Assembly (NCBI GenBank): GCA_946886865.1
Contig: CAMPJI010000007.1
Location: 1-57,062 of the forward strand
DNA length: 57,062 bases
Origin: an uncultured Lysobacterales bacterium
GTDB taxonomy: Bacteria; Pseudomonadota; Gammaproteobacteria; Xanthomonadales; Xanthomonadaceae
Reading direction: 5' to 3'
Below the pieces are notes generated by a model. It did not search any database and was not told the origin of the DNA. It saw nothing but the letters and a program-made list of their open reading frames with translations. Shown in pieces: positions 1 through 7,578 of this stretch. Numbering within the stretch: the first letter of the stretch is position 1; every line of letters begins with the position of its first letter. Made by a program: the position numbers and the translations under genes.

Positions 1-1
1 A

Positions 2-79
2 TTTGGTGGCGGTGGCGGTGGCGGCTGGTCGGGCGGTGGCGGCATGAGCGGAGGCGGTGGTGCCTCCGGGAGCTGGTGA
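2..79 (+). CDS. TPM-domain (YgcG-like) protein, 3' end only
   Basis: Only the last 25 codons and a TGA stop are inside the window. They encode a tail made almost wholly of glycine with a few serines, ending in Ala-Ser-Gly-Ser-Trp. Such a glycine-rich tail ending in GASGSW is typical of the C-terminus of TPM-domain proteins of the YgcG family, which are membrane-anchored and usually sit next to lemA. The catalytic or folded part lies outside the window, so the family call rests on the tail and on the TPM-like gene that starts one base downstream. Confidence 0.6.
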   Translation, partial: FGGGGGGGWSGGGGMSGGGGASGSW

Positions 80-80
80 C

Positions 81-578
81 ATGGGCGGCCTGATGCGGTG
101 GCTGCGCCACCTGTTCGCGCCCTCGGTCGACCGATGGCTGGACGCCGCCGCAATGGCGCGCATCGCCGACGCGATCGAGGCGTCCGAGCGCCTGCACGAC
201 GGTGAGATCTGCTTCGCGGTGGAGGCGGGCCTGCCCCCGAGCGCGCTGTGGGAGGGCCAAGCCCCGCGCGAACGGGCCCGCGAAGTGTTCGCAAGGCTCG
301 GGGTCTGGGACACCGCCGGCAACAACGGCGTGCTGCTGTACCTGCTGGTGGCCGACCACCGGATCGAGATCATCGCCGACCGCGGCTTCGAGGGCCGCGT
401 CGACGCCGGCCAATGGCGGGCGGCGTGCGAGCGCATCGAGGCCGGCTTGCGCACCGGGGAGCCGGCGGCGGCCATCGTGGCGGGCGTCGAGGCGCTGGCG
501 GCGGTCATCGCGCCGCACTTCCCGCCGACCGAACGCGGGGCCGACAACGAGCTCTGCAACCGGCCGCGCGTGCTTTGA
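81..578 (+). CDS. Small TPM-domain family protein
   Basis: A 165-residue protein starting at the ATG one base after the upstream stop, so the two genes are surely co-transcribed. The region 35-145 reads like a TPM phosphatase-like domain: 'GEICFAVE' near 41-48 forms the first strand, 'NNGVLLYLLVADHRIEIIADRG' spans about 81-102 and matches the conserved core of the family, and the C-terminal helices follow. There is no signal peptide and no clear membrane helix, unlike the upstream protein, so it may be a soluble partner. LemA followed by two TPM proteins is a common bacterial arrangement. Function is unknown; a phosphatase role has been proposed for some TPM domains only. Confidence 0.75.
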   Translation: MGGLMRWLRHLFAPSVDRWLDAAAMARIADAIEASERLHDGEICFAVEAGLPPSALWEGQAPRERAREVFARLGVWDTAGNNGVLLYLLVADHRIEIIADRGFEGRVDAGQWRAACERIEAGLRTGEPAAAIVAGVEALAAVIAPHFPPTERGADNELCNRPRVL

Positions 579-652
579 GGGGCGGCGGCGGCTTCGAACG
601 GTGCGCCGGCGGGCAGGACGTCCGGCGCGTTCGGGGTCTTGCGCGCGTCGGG

Positions 653-658
653 CACAAT
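653..658 (+). promoter_or_regulatory. Possible -10 element of lgt
   Basis: CACAAT lies 29 bases before the lgt ATG, in a GC-rich spacer. A -35-like TTCGGG lies 17 bases upstream at 630-635 but is a poor match. It is listed because the spacer after the TPM gene is long enough (109 bases) to hold a separate promoter. Confidence 0.3.
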
Positions 659-687
659 AGCCGGCATTGCCGACAGCCCGAGGCCGC

Positions 688-1575
688 ATGACCATCCTGC
701 ACCAGATCGACCCGATCGCCCTGGACCTGGGTCCGCTCCAGGTCCACTGGTATGGCGTGATGTACCTGCTTGGCTTCGGGCTGGCGTGGTGGCTGGGTCG
801 CCTGCGGGTGCGCCAAGGGCGCCTTCCGGGCGTCGACGAACAGGCGTACGGCGACCTGCTGTTCTACGCGATGCTGGGCGTGGTGCTCGGTGGCCGGCTG
901 GGCTATGTCTTCTTCTACGCGTTCGATGCACTGCTCGACGACCCGCTGATGCTGGTGCGGATCTGGGAAGGCGGCATGAGCTTCCACGGCGGCCTGATCG
1001 GCGTGATGGTCGCGGCGCTGTGGTGGGCCCGCAGGCACCGCCTGCACTTCTTCGACGTGATGGATTTCGTGGCGCCGATGGTGCCGCCGGGCCTGGGCTT
1101 CGGTCGCCTGGGCAACTACATCGGCGGCGAGTTGTGGGGCAAGCCGACCGAAGCCGGATGGGGCGTGATCTTCCCGCACGCGCCAATGGGCGAGTACACC
1201 GGCGCCTCGATGGAGCGTCTGCGCGAGCTGCATGCCTCCGGCGCGCTGGAGGCCTACGCACGCCACCCGTCGCAGCTCTACCAGGCGCTGCTGGAGGGCC
1301 TGGTGATGTTCGTCGCGCTGTGGTGGTTCTCGAGCCGCCCGCGGCCCCGCTACGCGGTGTCGGGCCTGTTCGCGCTGCTGTATGGCGTGTTCCGCTTCAT
1401 CGTGGAGTTCGTGCGCGTGCCCGACGCGCAACTGGGCTACCTCGCCTTCGGCTGGTTGACCATGGGGCAGGTGCTGAGCCTGCCGCTCATCGCCATGGGC
1501 CTGTTCCTGCTGTGGCTGTCCCGGCGCTCGCCGACGCTGGCGCCTGCCCCCGTCGTTGCTGACCCCCGGAGCTGA
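688..1575 (+). CDS. lgt: Prolipoprotein diacylglyceryl transferase
   Basis: Transfers the diacylglyceryl group from phosphatidylglycerol to the lipobox cysteine of prelipoproteins in the inner membrane, the first step of lipoprotein maturation. The 295-residue product has about seven hydrophobic segments. The hallmark motifs are present: HGGLIG at 100-105 with the essential histidine, [13 protein letters not shown] at 139-151 with the family arginine, and RHPSQLYQ at 192-199. The ATG at 688 is preferred over one seven codons earlier because the protein then begins at the usual 'xILHQIDPI' position. thyA starts 1 base after the stop, which is the common lgt-thyA pairing in proteobacteria. Lipoprotein clients in this window include LolB, the TlpA-like protein and possibly the esterase. 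Confidence 0.97.
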   Translation: MTILHQIDPIALDLGPLQVHWYGVMYLLGFGLAWWLGRLRVRQGRLPGVDEQAYGDLLFYAMLGVVLGGRLGYVFFYAFDALLDDPLMLVRIWEGGMSFHGGLIGVMVAALWWARRHRLHFFDVMDFVAPMVPPGLGFGRLGNYIGGELWGKPTEAGWGVIFPHAPMGEYTGASMERLRELHASGALEAYARHPSQLYQALLEGLVMFVALWWFSSRPRPRYAVSGLFALLYGVFRFIVEFVRVPDAQLGYLAFGWLTMGQVLSLPLIAMGLFLLWLSRRSPTLAPAPVVADPRS

Positions 1576-1576
1576 C

Positions 1577-2371
1577 ATGGACGCCTATCTGGACCTGCTG
1601 TGCCACGTCCTCGAACACGGCCGCGAAAAGGCCGACCGCACCGGCACCGGCACGCGTTCGGTGTTCGGCTGGCAGATGCGCTTCAATCTGGAAGACGGCT
1701 TCCCGCTGGTCACCACCAAGAAGCTGCACCTGCGCTCGATCGTCCATGAACTGCTGTGGTTCCTGAAGGGCGAGACCAACATCGCCTACCTGCGCGAGAA
1801 CAAAGTCTCGATCTGGGACGAATGGGCCGACGAGGGCGGCGAGCTCGGCCCGGTCTACGGCAAGCAGTGGCGCCGGTGGGCGGGCGCGGACGGCGTGGAG
1901 ATCGACCAGATCCGCTGGGTGGTCGAGGAGATCAAGCGCAACCCGGATTCACGCCGGCTGATCGTCTCGGCCTGGAACGTCGCCGACCTTCCGGACATGG
2001 CGCTGATGCCGTGCCACACCCTGTTCCAGTTCTATGTCGCCGACGGCAAGTTGAGTTGCCAGCTTTACCAGCGCAGCGGCGACATCTTCCTGGGCGTGCC
2101 GTTCAACATCGCCAGCTACGCGCTGCTGACGCACATGGTGGCGCAGGCGTGCGGACTGGGCGTGGGCGACTTCGTGCACACGCTGGGCGACGCGCACCTG
2201 TACTCCAACCACTTCGAGCAGGCGCGCGAGCAGCTGTCGCGCACGCCGCGCGCGTTGCCGACGTTGCGCCTGAACCCGGAGGTCACCGACCTGTTCGCGT
2301 TCGGCTTTGACGACATCGCCATCGAAGGCTACGACCCGCACCCGGCGATCAAGGCGCCCGTCGCGGTTTGA
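1577..2371 (+). CDS. thyA: Thymidylate synthase
   Basis: Methylates dUMP to dTMP using methylene-tetrahydrofolate, producing dihydrofolate that FolA, encoded next, reduces. The product is 264 residues, the same length as the E. coli enzyme, and is co-linear with it. The catalytic cysteine is Cys146 in MPCH; the folate and dUMP contacts RTGTGT (21-26), YGKQW (94-98) and YQRSGD (164-169) are in place. Starting at the ATG at 1577 gives the standard N-terminus; the stop and folA follow directly. Nothing unusual is seen. Confidence 0.98.
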   Translation: MDAYLDLLCHVLEHGREKADRTGTGTRSVFGWQMRFNLEDGFPLVTTKKLHLRSIVHELLWFLKGETNIAYLRENKVSIWDEWADEGGELGPVYGKQWRRWAGADGVEIDQIRWVVEEIKRNPDSRRLIVSAWNVADLPDMALMPCHTLFQFYVADGKLSCQLYQRSGDIFLGVPFNIASYALLTHMVAQACGLGVGDFVHTLGDAHLYSNHFEQAREQLSRTPRALPTLRLNPEVTDLFAFGFDDIAIEGYDPHPAIKAPVAV

Positions 2372-2385
2372 CCGCCGCATCGCCG

Positions 2386-2895
2386 ATGCCGGCGCTGGTG
2401 CTCATCGCCGCGCTGGACCGCACCGGCGCCATCGGCCGTGACAACGACCTGCCGTGGCGGCTGCCCGACGACCTCAAGCGCTTCAAGGCGCTGACGCTGG
2501 GCAAGCCGGTACTGATGGGGCGGCGTACCGCCGAATCGCTCGGACGCGCGTTGCCGGGTCGGGTCAACCTCGTGTTGACACGCTCGGGCGCGGTCCCGTT
2601 CGAGGGCATGCGGGCGGTGGCGTCACTGGACGCGGCGTTGCAGCAGGCGCGAGAGCTGGGTGCGCAGGCGCTCTACGTGATCGGTGGCGGCGAGGTCTAC
2701 ACGCTGTGCCTGCCGCTGGCACGCCGGATGCACCTGACGCACGTCGATACCGAAGTGCCGGATGCCGACGCGTACTTCCCGGCATTCGATACCGCGCACT
2801 GGCGCGTGGCGCATCGTGAGCCGCATCCGGCCGACGCGCGTCACGCGGTGGCGTTCGACTTCGTCGATTACGTATCGCGGGCCGGGGACGGCTGA
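2386..2895 (+). CDS. folA: Dihydrofolate reductase
   Basis: Reduces dihydrofolate to tetrahydrofolate with NADPH and so recycles the product of ThyA. The 169-residue protein has the DHFR signature 'AIGRDNDLPWRLPDDLKRFK' at 15-34, with Asp29 in the place of the catalytic acid, and the NADPH loop 'VIGGGEVY' at 98-105. The first ATG after the thyA stop is taken as start. A TTG at 2368 that overlaps the thyA stop would add six residues and cannot be excluded, because neither has a convincing ribosome binding site. The 3' end overlaps the convergent apaH gene by 28 bases. Confidence 0.95.
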   Translation: MPALVLIAALDRTGAIGRDNDLPWRLPDDLKRFKALTLGKPVLMGRRTAESLGRALPGRVNLVLTRSGAVPFEGMRAVASLDAALQQARELGAQALYVIGGGEVYTLCLPLARRMHLTHVDTEVPDADAYFPAFDTAHWRVAHREPHPADARHAVAFDFVDYVSRAGDG

Positions 2896-3818
2896 GGCCG
2901 CGCGTCGCCGCGTCCCGGCTTGCGGTTGCGCCGCGGGTGCCGCGGGCCGTTGCCGGGGCCCGGCTTCTTGCCGGCCCGCGGACGTGGCGGGTTGGCCGGC
3001 ACGTCGCGTCCCGGCACCTGCACGACCCGCAATTCATCGGTGTCCAGCTGCAGTGCGGTCAGGCGTCCGCCCCACACCGCGCCGGTGTCGATGGCATGCA
3101 CGCCGTGGCCGATGAACAAACCGAGCGTGGACCAGTGGCCGCACACGATCTTGAGGTCACGCGCCGCACGGCCCGGCGTCGCGTACCACGGATACAGGCC
3201 CGGCGCCTGGGTGCCGGGCTCGCCTTTTTCCTCGAACGCGATGCGTCCCCGGGGCGAGCAGTACCGCAGCCGGGTAAAGGCGTTGATGATGGCGCGGTAC
3301 CGGTCCATGCCGCCCAGCCGTGGATTCCACGCCGGCTGGTCGCCGTACATGTGGCGCAGCAGGCGGGACGCCTGCTCGCCACACAATGTGTCCTCGACCT
3401 CGCGTGCCAGCGCCTCGGCCTGCTGCGTGGTCCACGACGGCAGCATGCCGGCGTGCAGCATCATCCAGCCCAGCTCACGGTCGACGTGCACCAGCTTCTG
3501 CCGGCGCAGCCAGCCCAGCAGCGTGTCGCGGTCCTCTGCCAGCACGATGCGCTGCAGGTCGGGGTTGACCTTGCGCTGCTCCTCCTCACGCCGCTCACCG
3601 ATGGCCAGCAGCGACAGGTCGTGGTTGCCCAGCACGACGCGGGCGTTCTCGCGAAGCGAGTGCACCAGCCGCAGGGTTTCCAGCGATTGGCCGCCGCGGT
3701 TGACCAGGTCGCCGCAGAACCAGAGCGTGTCGCGCGCCGGGTCGAATGCGATCCGGTCCAGAAGCCGACGCGTCGCGTCGTAGCAGCCCTGCAGGTCGCC
3801 GATGGCCCAGACGCTCAT
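2868..3818 (-). CDS. apaH: Diadenosine tetraphosphatase (symmetrical)
   Basis: Hydrolyses Ap4A and other dinucleoside polyphosphates, and removes Np4N caps from RNA, in the cytoplasm. It belongs to the calcineurin-like phosphoesterases: the metal-binding motifs GDLQGC (7-12), GDLVNRG (36-42) and GNHD (64-67) are intact. The 316-residue product is longer than usual because of a C-terminal tail from about 275 that is rich in Pro, Arg, Lys and Gly. That tail is encoded in the overlap with folA and just after it. apaG lies 10 bases upstream on the same strand, the standard rsmA-apaG-apaH order. Confidence 0.96.
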   Translation of the reverse strand: MSVWAIGDLQGCYDATRRLLDRIAFDPARDTLWFCGDLVNRGGQSLETLRLVHSLRENARVVLGNHDLSLLAIGERREEEQRKVNPDLQRIVLAEDRDTLLGWLRRQKLVHVDRELGWMMLHAGMLPSWTTQQAEALAREVEDTLCGEQASRLLRHMYGDQPAWNPRLGGMDRYRAIINAFTRLRYCSPRGRIAFEEKGEPGTQAPGLYPWYATPGRAARDLKIVCGHWSTLGLFIGHGVHAIDTGAVWGGRLTALQLDTDELRVVQVPGRDVPANPPRPRAGKKPGPGNGPRHPRRNRKPGRGDARPQPSPARDT

Positions 3819-3828
3819 GGCGTGGCCA

Positions 3829-4212
3829 TCAGTGCAGCGTCCGAGGCACGCTCAGCGTGAACGCCGGAATGGGCACCTCGAAGCAGGTGCCATCGTCGGC
3901 CACCATGGCATAGCTGCCCTCCATGGTGCCCAGGTCCGTTTCCAGCATGGCGCCGGAGGTGTATTCGAAATCCTCGCCCGGATCCAGGTGCGGCTGCTGC
4001 CCGACCACGCCGTCGCCGCGCACGTCCTGCACCTTGCCGTTGGCGTCGGTGATGCGCCAATGGCGGCTCATGAGCTGGGCGGGGACGCGGCCGCTGTTGT
4101 GGATGTGGATCGTGTAGGCGAACACATACCGCCCCTGGTCGGGCTCGGACTGCTCATCCAGGAAGCGGGTCGCGACTTCGATGTCGACGGCGTAGGCGGG
4201 GCGGGACTCCAT
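3829..4212 (-). CDS. apaG: ApaG protein
   Basis: A 127-residue single-domain protein of the ApaG/DUF525 family, an all-beta immunoglobulin-like fold. The conserved stretch 'VFAYTIHIHNSGRVPAQLMSRHWRITDANG' region (about 30-60) and the 'VVGQQPHLDPGEDFEYTSG' region (about 68-86) are typical, ending in 'FEVPIPAFTLSVP'. The ATG at 4212 gives the normal family length; an upstream in-frame ATG would add 17 atypical residues. Its biochemical role is not settled; it is nearly always found with rsmA and apaH, as here. Confidence 0.93.
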   Translation of the reverse strand: MESRPAYAVDIEVATRFLDEQSEPDQGRYVFAYTIHIHNSGRVPAQLMSRHWRITDANGKVQDVRGDGVVGQQPHLDPGEDFEYTSGAMLETDLGTMEGSYAMVADDGTCFEVPIPAFTLSVPRTLH

Positions 4213-4325
4213 GGGCGCGAAGTTTACGCGGCCGCGTGGTGCATTGGGCATGAAAAGCCGCATTGACGCGGTGGCGCAGCCGAATGCACGTCAGGAGTCG
4301 GGCGTCACCCGTGGCGGTTTCGAAC

Positions 4326-5177
4326 TCAGGGCTTGGCCGGGGTCGTCGCGGTGTCGCGCGTCGCGGCATCGCCGGCGAGCGCATTGGCGAGCCGCACGAA
4401 ATCGGTGACCGGCACCTGCTCGGCGCGCAACTCCGGACGGATGCCGGCGGCAGTGATCGCCGCGGCATCGCACACCTGGGACAGCGCATTGCGCAACGTC
4501 TTGCGTCGCTGCCCGAAGGCATCGCGTACCACGCGCGCAAACAGCGCGGGATCGCGAATGTCGACCTCCCCGGCGGGGCGCGGCACCAGCCGCACCACGG
4601 CCGAATCGACCTTCGGCGGGGGCCGGAACGCGCCGGGCGGCACGATGAAAAGCGCCTCGACCTGGCAGTAGGCCTGAAGCATCACGCTCAAGCGCCCATA
4701 GACCTTGCTGCCCGGCGGTGCGGCCATGCGGTCCACCACCTCCTTCTGCAGCATGAACACCATGTCGCGCACCACCGGCGCGTGGTCCAGCACGTGGAAC
4801 AGGATGGGCGATGACAGGTTGTACGGCAGGTTGCCGACCAGGCGGATCCGGTCCGCCACGCCATCGGCCAGTTCGGTGAAGTCCACCTTGAGCACGTCGC
4901 GGTGGATGACCGTGAGCTCGCCGTGCGTGCGGGCCGCGTCCGTCAGTGGCGCGATCAGGTCGCGATCGAACTCGATCACGGTCAGTGCACCGTGCCGGTC
5001 CAGCAGGGGAAACGTGATGGCGCCCTGGCCGGGGCCGATCTCGACCAGGCGCTCGCCCGAGGCCGGGTCCCGCACCGGGCCGACCGCCTGGACGATGCGG
5101 TCGACGTAGGCGCGCTCGTGCAGGAAGTGCTGGCCGAGGTGTTTCTTGGCCGGTTCGGTAAAGGGTGTGGCGGGCAT
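4326..5177 (-). CDS. rsmA: 16S rRNA dimethyladenosine transferase
   Basis: RsmA (KsgA) dimethylates A1518 and A1519 in helix 45 of 16S rRNA, a late ribosome assembly step. The 283-residue product carries 'KKHLGQHFL' (11-19), the SAM-binding loop 'EIGPGQG' (46-52) and the catalytic 'NLPY' (116-119), followed by the C-terminal helical domain. It lies 36 bases after pdxA and before apaG, in the classical lptD-surA-pdxA-rsmA-apaG-apaH cluster. Length and motifs are normal. Confidence 0.97.
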   Translation of the reverse strand: MPATPFTEPAKKHLGQHFLHERAYVDRIVQAVGPVRDPASGERLVEIGPGQGAITFPLLDRHGALTVIEFDRDLIAPLTDAARTHGELTVIHRDVLKVDFTELADGVADRIRLVGNLPYNLSSPILFHVLDHAPVVRDMVFMLQKEVVDRMAAPPGSKVYGRLSVMLQAYCQVEALFIVPPGAFRPPPKVDSAVVRLVPRPAGEVDIRDPALFARVVRDAFGQRRKTLRNALSQVCDAAAITAAGIRPELRAEQVPVTDFVRLANALAGDAATRDTATTPAKP

Positions 5178-5213
5178 GGGGTCGTGTCGGTAGAAGGCGG
5201 GCGGGCGGAGGGC

Positions 5214-6224
5214 TCAGCCGGTACGGACGGGCCCGAAGGCCGCGCGGGCGTGGACGATGCGCGCGCAGGTGTCGGCCGCGGCGAACAGGCTCGACGGGTC
5301 GGCGGTGCCGTGGCCGGCCAGTTCGAGCGCGGTGCCATGGTCCACCGCGACGCGCGGGTAGGGCAGGCCAAGGGTGATGTTGACCGCCTCCTCGAAGCCG
5401 CTGAATTTGAGCACCGGCAGGCCCTGGTCGTGGTACATGGCCAGCACCGCATCGAAACCGCGCAGTTTGGCCGGCAGGAACGCGGTGTCGGCCGGCAGTG
5501 GGCCGACCAGGTGCAACCCTTCCGCACGCAGGCGGCCCAGCACGGGTTCGATCACGTCGATCTCCTCGCGACCCAGGTGACCCGCCTCGCCAGCGTGCGG
5601 GTTGAGACCCAGCACGGCGATCGTGGGGGCATCGACGCCGAAGTCCCGCCGCAATGCGTCGTGGACGATGCGCAGGGTGCGCTCGAGGGTGGCATGGTCG
5701 ATCGCGTCGGCGACATCGCGCAGTGGCAGGTGGGTCGTCGCCAGGGCCACGCGCACCGTGGCGTTGGCCAGCATCATCACCACGTCGCAACGGGCGCGCT
5801 CGGCCAGCAGCTCGGTGGTGCCCGTGTAGGCGATGCCGCCCAGGTTGATCGTGGCCTTGTGCACCGGGCCGGTGACGATGCCATCGAACGTGCCGCGCTG
5901 GCATCCGTCGGCCGCCGCATGCAGGGCGCGCACCACGCTGGCGGCGTTCCTAGGATCGGGGTGGCCGGGCCGCGCCGGATGCGCGAGTGGAATCGGCGTA
6001 CAGGCCAGTGTGCCCGGGCGCGTGCCCGCGAGTGGGCTTTCGGCGTCCACCAGGTCCAGCGGAAGTCCGAGCCGGTTGGCCGCGTCACGCAGGGTGGCGG
6101 CGTCGGCGAAGGCGGTCAGGCTGTAATCGCGCGGCCGCTGGGCCAGCCGCACGCAAAGTTCGGGACCGACGCCGGCCGGCTCGCCGGGGACCAGCGCGAG
6201 CCGTGGCAACGGGCCGGGTCGCAT
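5214..6224 (-). CDS. pdxA: 4-hydroxythreonine-4-phosphate dehydrogenase
   Basis: Oxidises 4-phosphohydroxy-L-threonine with NAD(P) in the DXP-dependent route to pyridoxal phosphate. The 336-residue product contains the metal-binding histidines at 165 (THLP), 210 (LNPHAGE, 207-213) and 265 (AMYHDQG, 262-268). The ATG at 6224 lies one base after the surA stop, so the genes are translationally coupled. It is a member of the outer membrane/vitamin B6/rRNA cluster that is conserved in gammaproteobacteria. Confidence 0.97.
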   Translation of the reverse strand: MRPGPLPRLALVPGEPAGVGPELCVRLAQRPRDYSLTAFADAATLRDAANRLGLPLDLVDAESPLAGTRPGTLACTPIPLAHPARPGHPDPRNAASVVRALHAAADGCQRGTFDGIVTGPVHKATINLGGIAYTGTTELLAERARCDVVMMLANATVRVALATTHLPLRDVADAIDHATLERTLRIVHDALRRDFGVDAPTIAVLGLNPHAGEAGHLGREEIDVIEPVLGRLRAEGLHLVGPLPADTAFLPAKLRGFDAVLAMYHDQGLPVLKFSGFEEAVNITLGLPYPRVAVDHGTALELAGHGTADPSSLFAAADTCARIVHARAAFGPVRTG

Positions 6225-6225
6225 G

Positions 6226-7578
6226 TCAGCCGCCCGTTGCGGGCGCCTGGGTCTCCTCGGCGGCCGCCTGGCCGACGCGGACATCGACGAAGGCTTCGCC
6301 GCGGATCTCGCGCAGGAACCGGTTCCACTCGTCTTCCAGCTTGCGGCGGCCGATGGTCTCGCTGACCTGGGCGCGGCGGTTGCTGTCGCCGACCTCGGCC
6401 TGGCGGCTTTCCTCGCGCTGGATGATGTGCCAACCGGCTTCCGTGCGCAGTGGCTGCGACACATCGCCATCGGCCAAGGCGGCGACGGCATTGCCGAACT
6501 CGGGGCCGAACTGGTCACGGGTGAACCAGCCCAAATCGCCGCCACGCGCCTGTGAAGTGGTGTCCTGCGAGCTTTCGCGGGCGACTTCGGCAAAGTCGGC
6601 ACCGCCCGCGATGCGGGCGCGCAGGGTGTCGGCGACGGCCTTGGCCTCGGCATCCTCGACCCCGTTACCGACGCGCACCAGGATGTGGCGTGCGCGGTAC
6701 TGGGTGACCATGCCGGGCTCACTCTGGCTGGCGTCGCGCACCTCGACCACCTGCAGCAACTGAAAACCGCTGGGGCCACGCAGCGGCGCACTGACCTGGC
6801 CGGGCTGGAGGCCACGCACGAGCTGCGCGAAGGCCGCCGGGATCTCGTCCAGGCTGCGCCAGCCCAGATCGCCGCCTTCCAGCGCGTTGGGGCTGTCGGA
6901 GTAGCGCACCGCCGCGGCCGCGAAATCCATCTCGCCACGGTCCAGCAGGCCCTTCACGCCTTCGATCTTCTGCTGCGCGGTCTGAAGCTGCTCCGGCGTG
7001 GCCGCTTCCGGAACGCCCACCAGGATATGCGCTAGCCGGTATTGCTGGCCGGTGCCCTGCTGGGCCTCCAGGGCCGCGTCGACCTCCGCCTCGCTGACCG
7101 ATACGCGGCTCTGCGCGAAGCGCTGGCGCAGCCGCTGGATGGTCAGCTCGTCACGAATCGAGCTGCGGAACTCGGCAAAGGTGCTGCCGTCGCGCGCAAG
7201 CTGCTGGGACAGCTGTTCAACGCTCAGTCCGTTCTGTCCGGCAATGCCGGCGACGGCCTGGTCGACCTCCTGGTCACTCACCCGCACCCCGGTGGCATTG
7301 GCGCGGGCCACCTGCAGCTTGACCAGGACCAGCCGCTCGATCACCTGGCGCTCGAGTACCTCACGCGGCGGCAGCTGGTTCTCGCGACCGGCGTACTGGG
7401 AGAGGATGTTGGCCATGGCGCGGTCGAGTTCGCTGCGCAGGACGACGTCCTCGTCCACCACCGCGACGATGCCTTCGATCGGCTGCACGGCCGGGGCCTG
7501 TGCGTAGGCGTGGAACGGAACCATGACGGGCGACGCCATCAGCGTCGCGGCGAGGACGCACGCGAGGGATGTCTTCAT
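6226..7578 (-). CDS. surA: Periplasmic chaperone / peptidyl-prolyl isomerase SurA
   Basis: Escorts unfolded beta-barrel proteins such as LptD across the periplasm to the BAM complex. The 450-residue protein starts with a signal peptide (1 to about 26-28, ending AYAQA). The SurA N-terminal chaperone domain covers about 30-165. Two parvulin PPIC domains follow, at about 180-280 ('YRLAHILVGV' start) and 294-388 ('YRARHILVRV' start), then the C-terminal helix. The ATG overlaps the lptD stop by four bases (ATGA), so chaperone and client are co-translated from one mRNA. Confidence 0.97.
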   Translation of the reverse strand: MKTSLACVLAATLMASPVMVPFHAYAQAPAVQPIEGIVAVVDEDVVLRSELDRAMANILSQYAGRENQLPPREVLERQVIERLVLVKLQVARANATGVRVSDQEVDQAVAGIAGQNGLSVEQLSQQLARDGSTFAEFRSSIRDELTIQRLRQRFAQSRVSVSEAEVDAALEAQQGTGQQYRLAHILVGVPEAATPEQLQTAQQKIEGVKGLLDRGEMDFAAAAVRYSDSPNALEGGDLGWRSLDEIPAAFAQLVRGLQPGQVSAPLRGPSGFQLLQVVEVRDASQSEPGMVTQYRARHILVRVGNGVEDAEAKAVADTLRARIAGGADFAEVARESSQDTTSQARGGDLGWFTRDQFGPEFGNAVAALADGDVSQPLRTEAGWHIIQREESRQAEVGDSNRRAQVSETIGRRKLEDEWNRFLREIRGEAFVDVRVGQAAAEETQAPATGG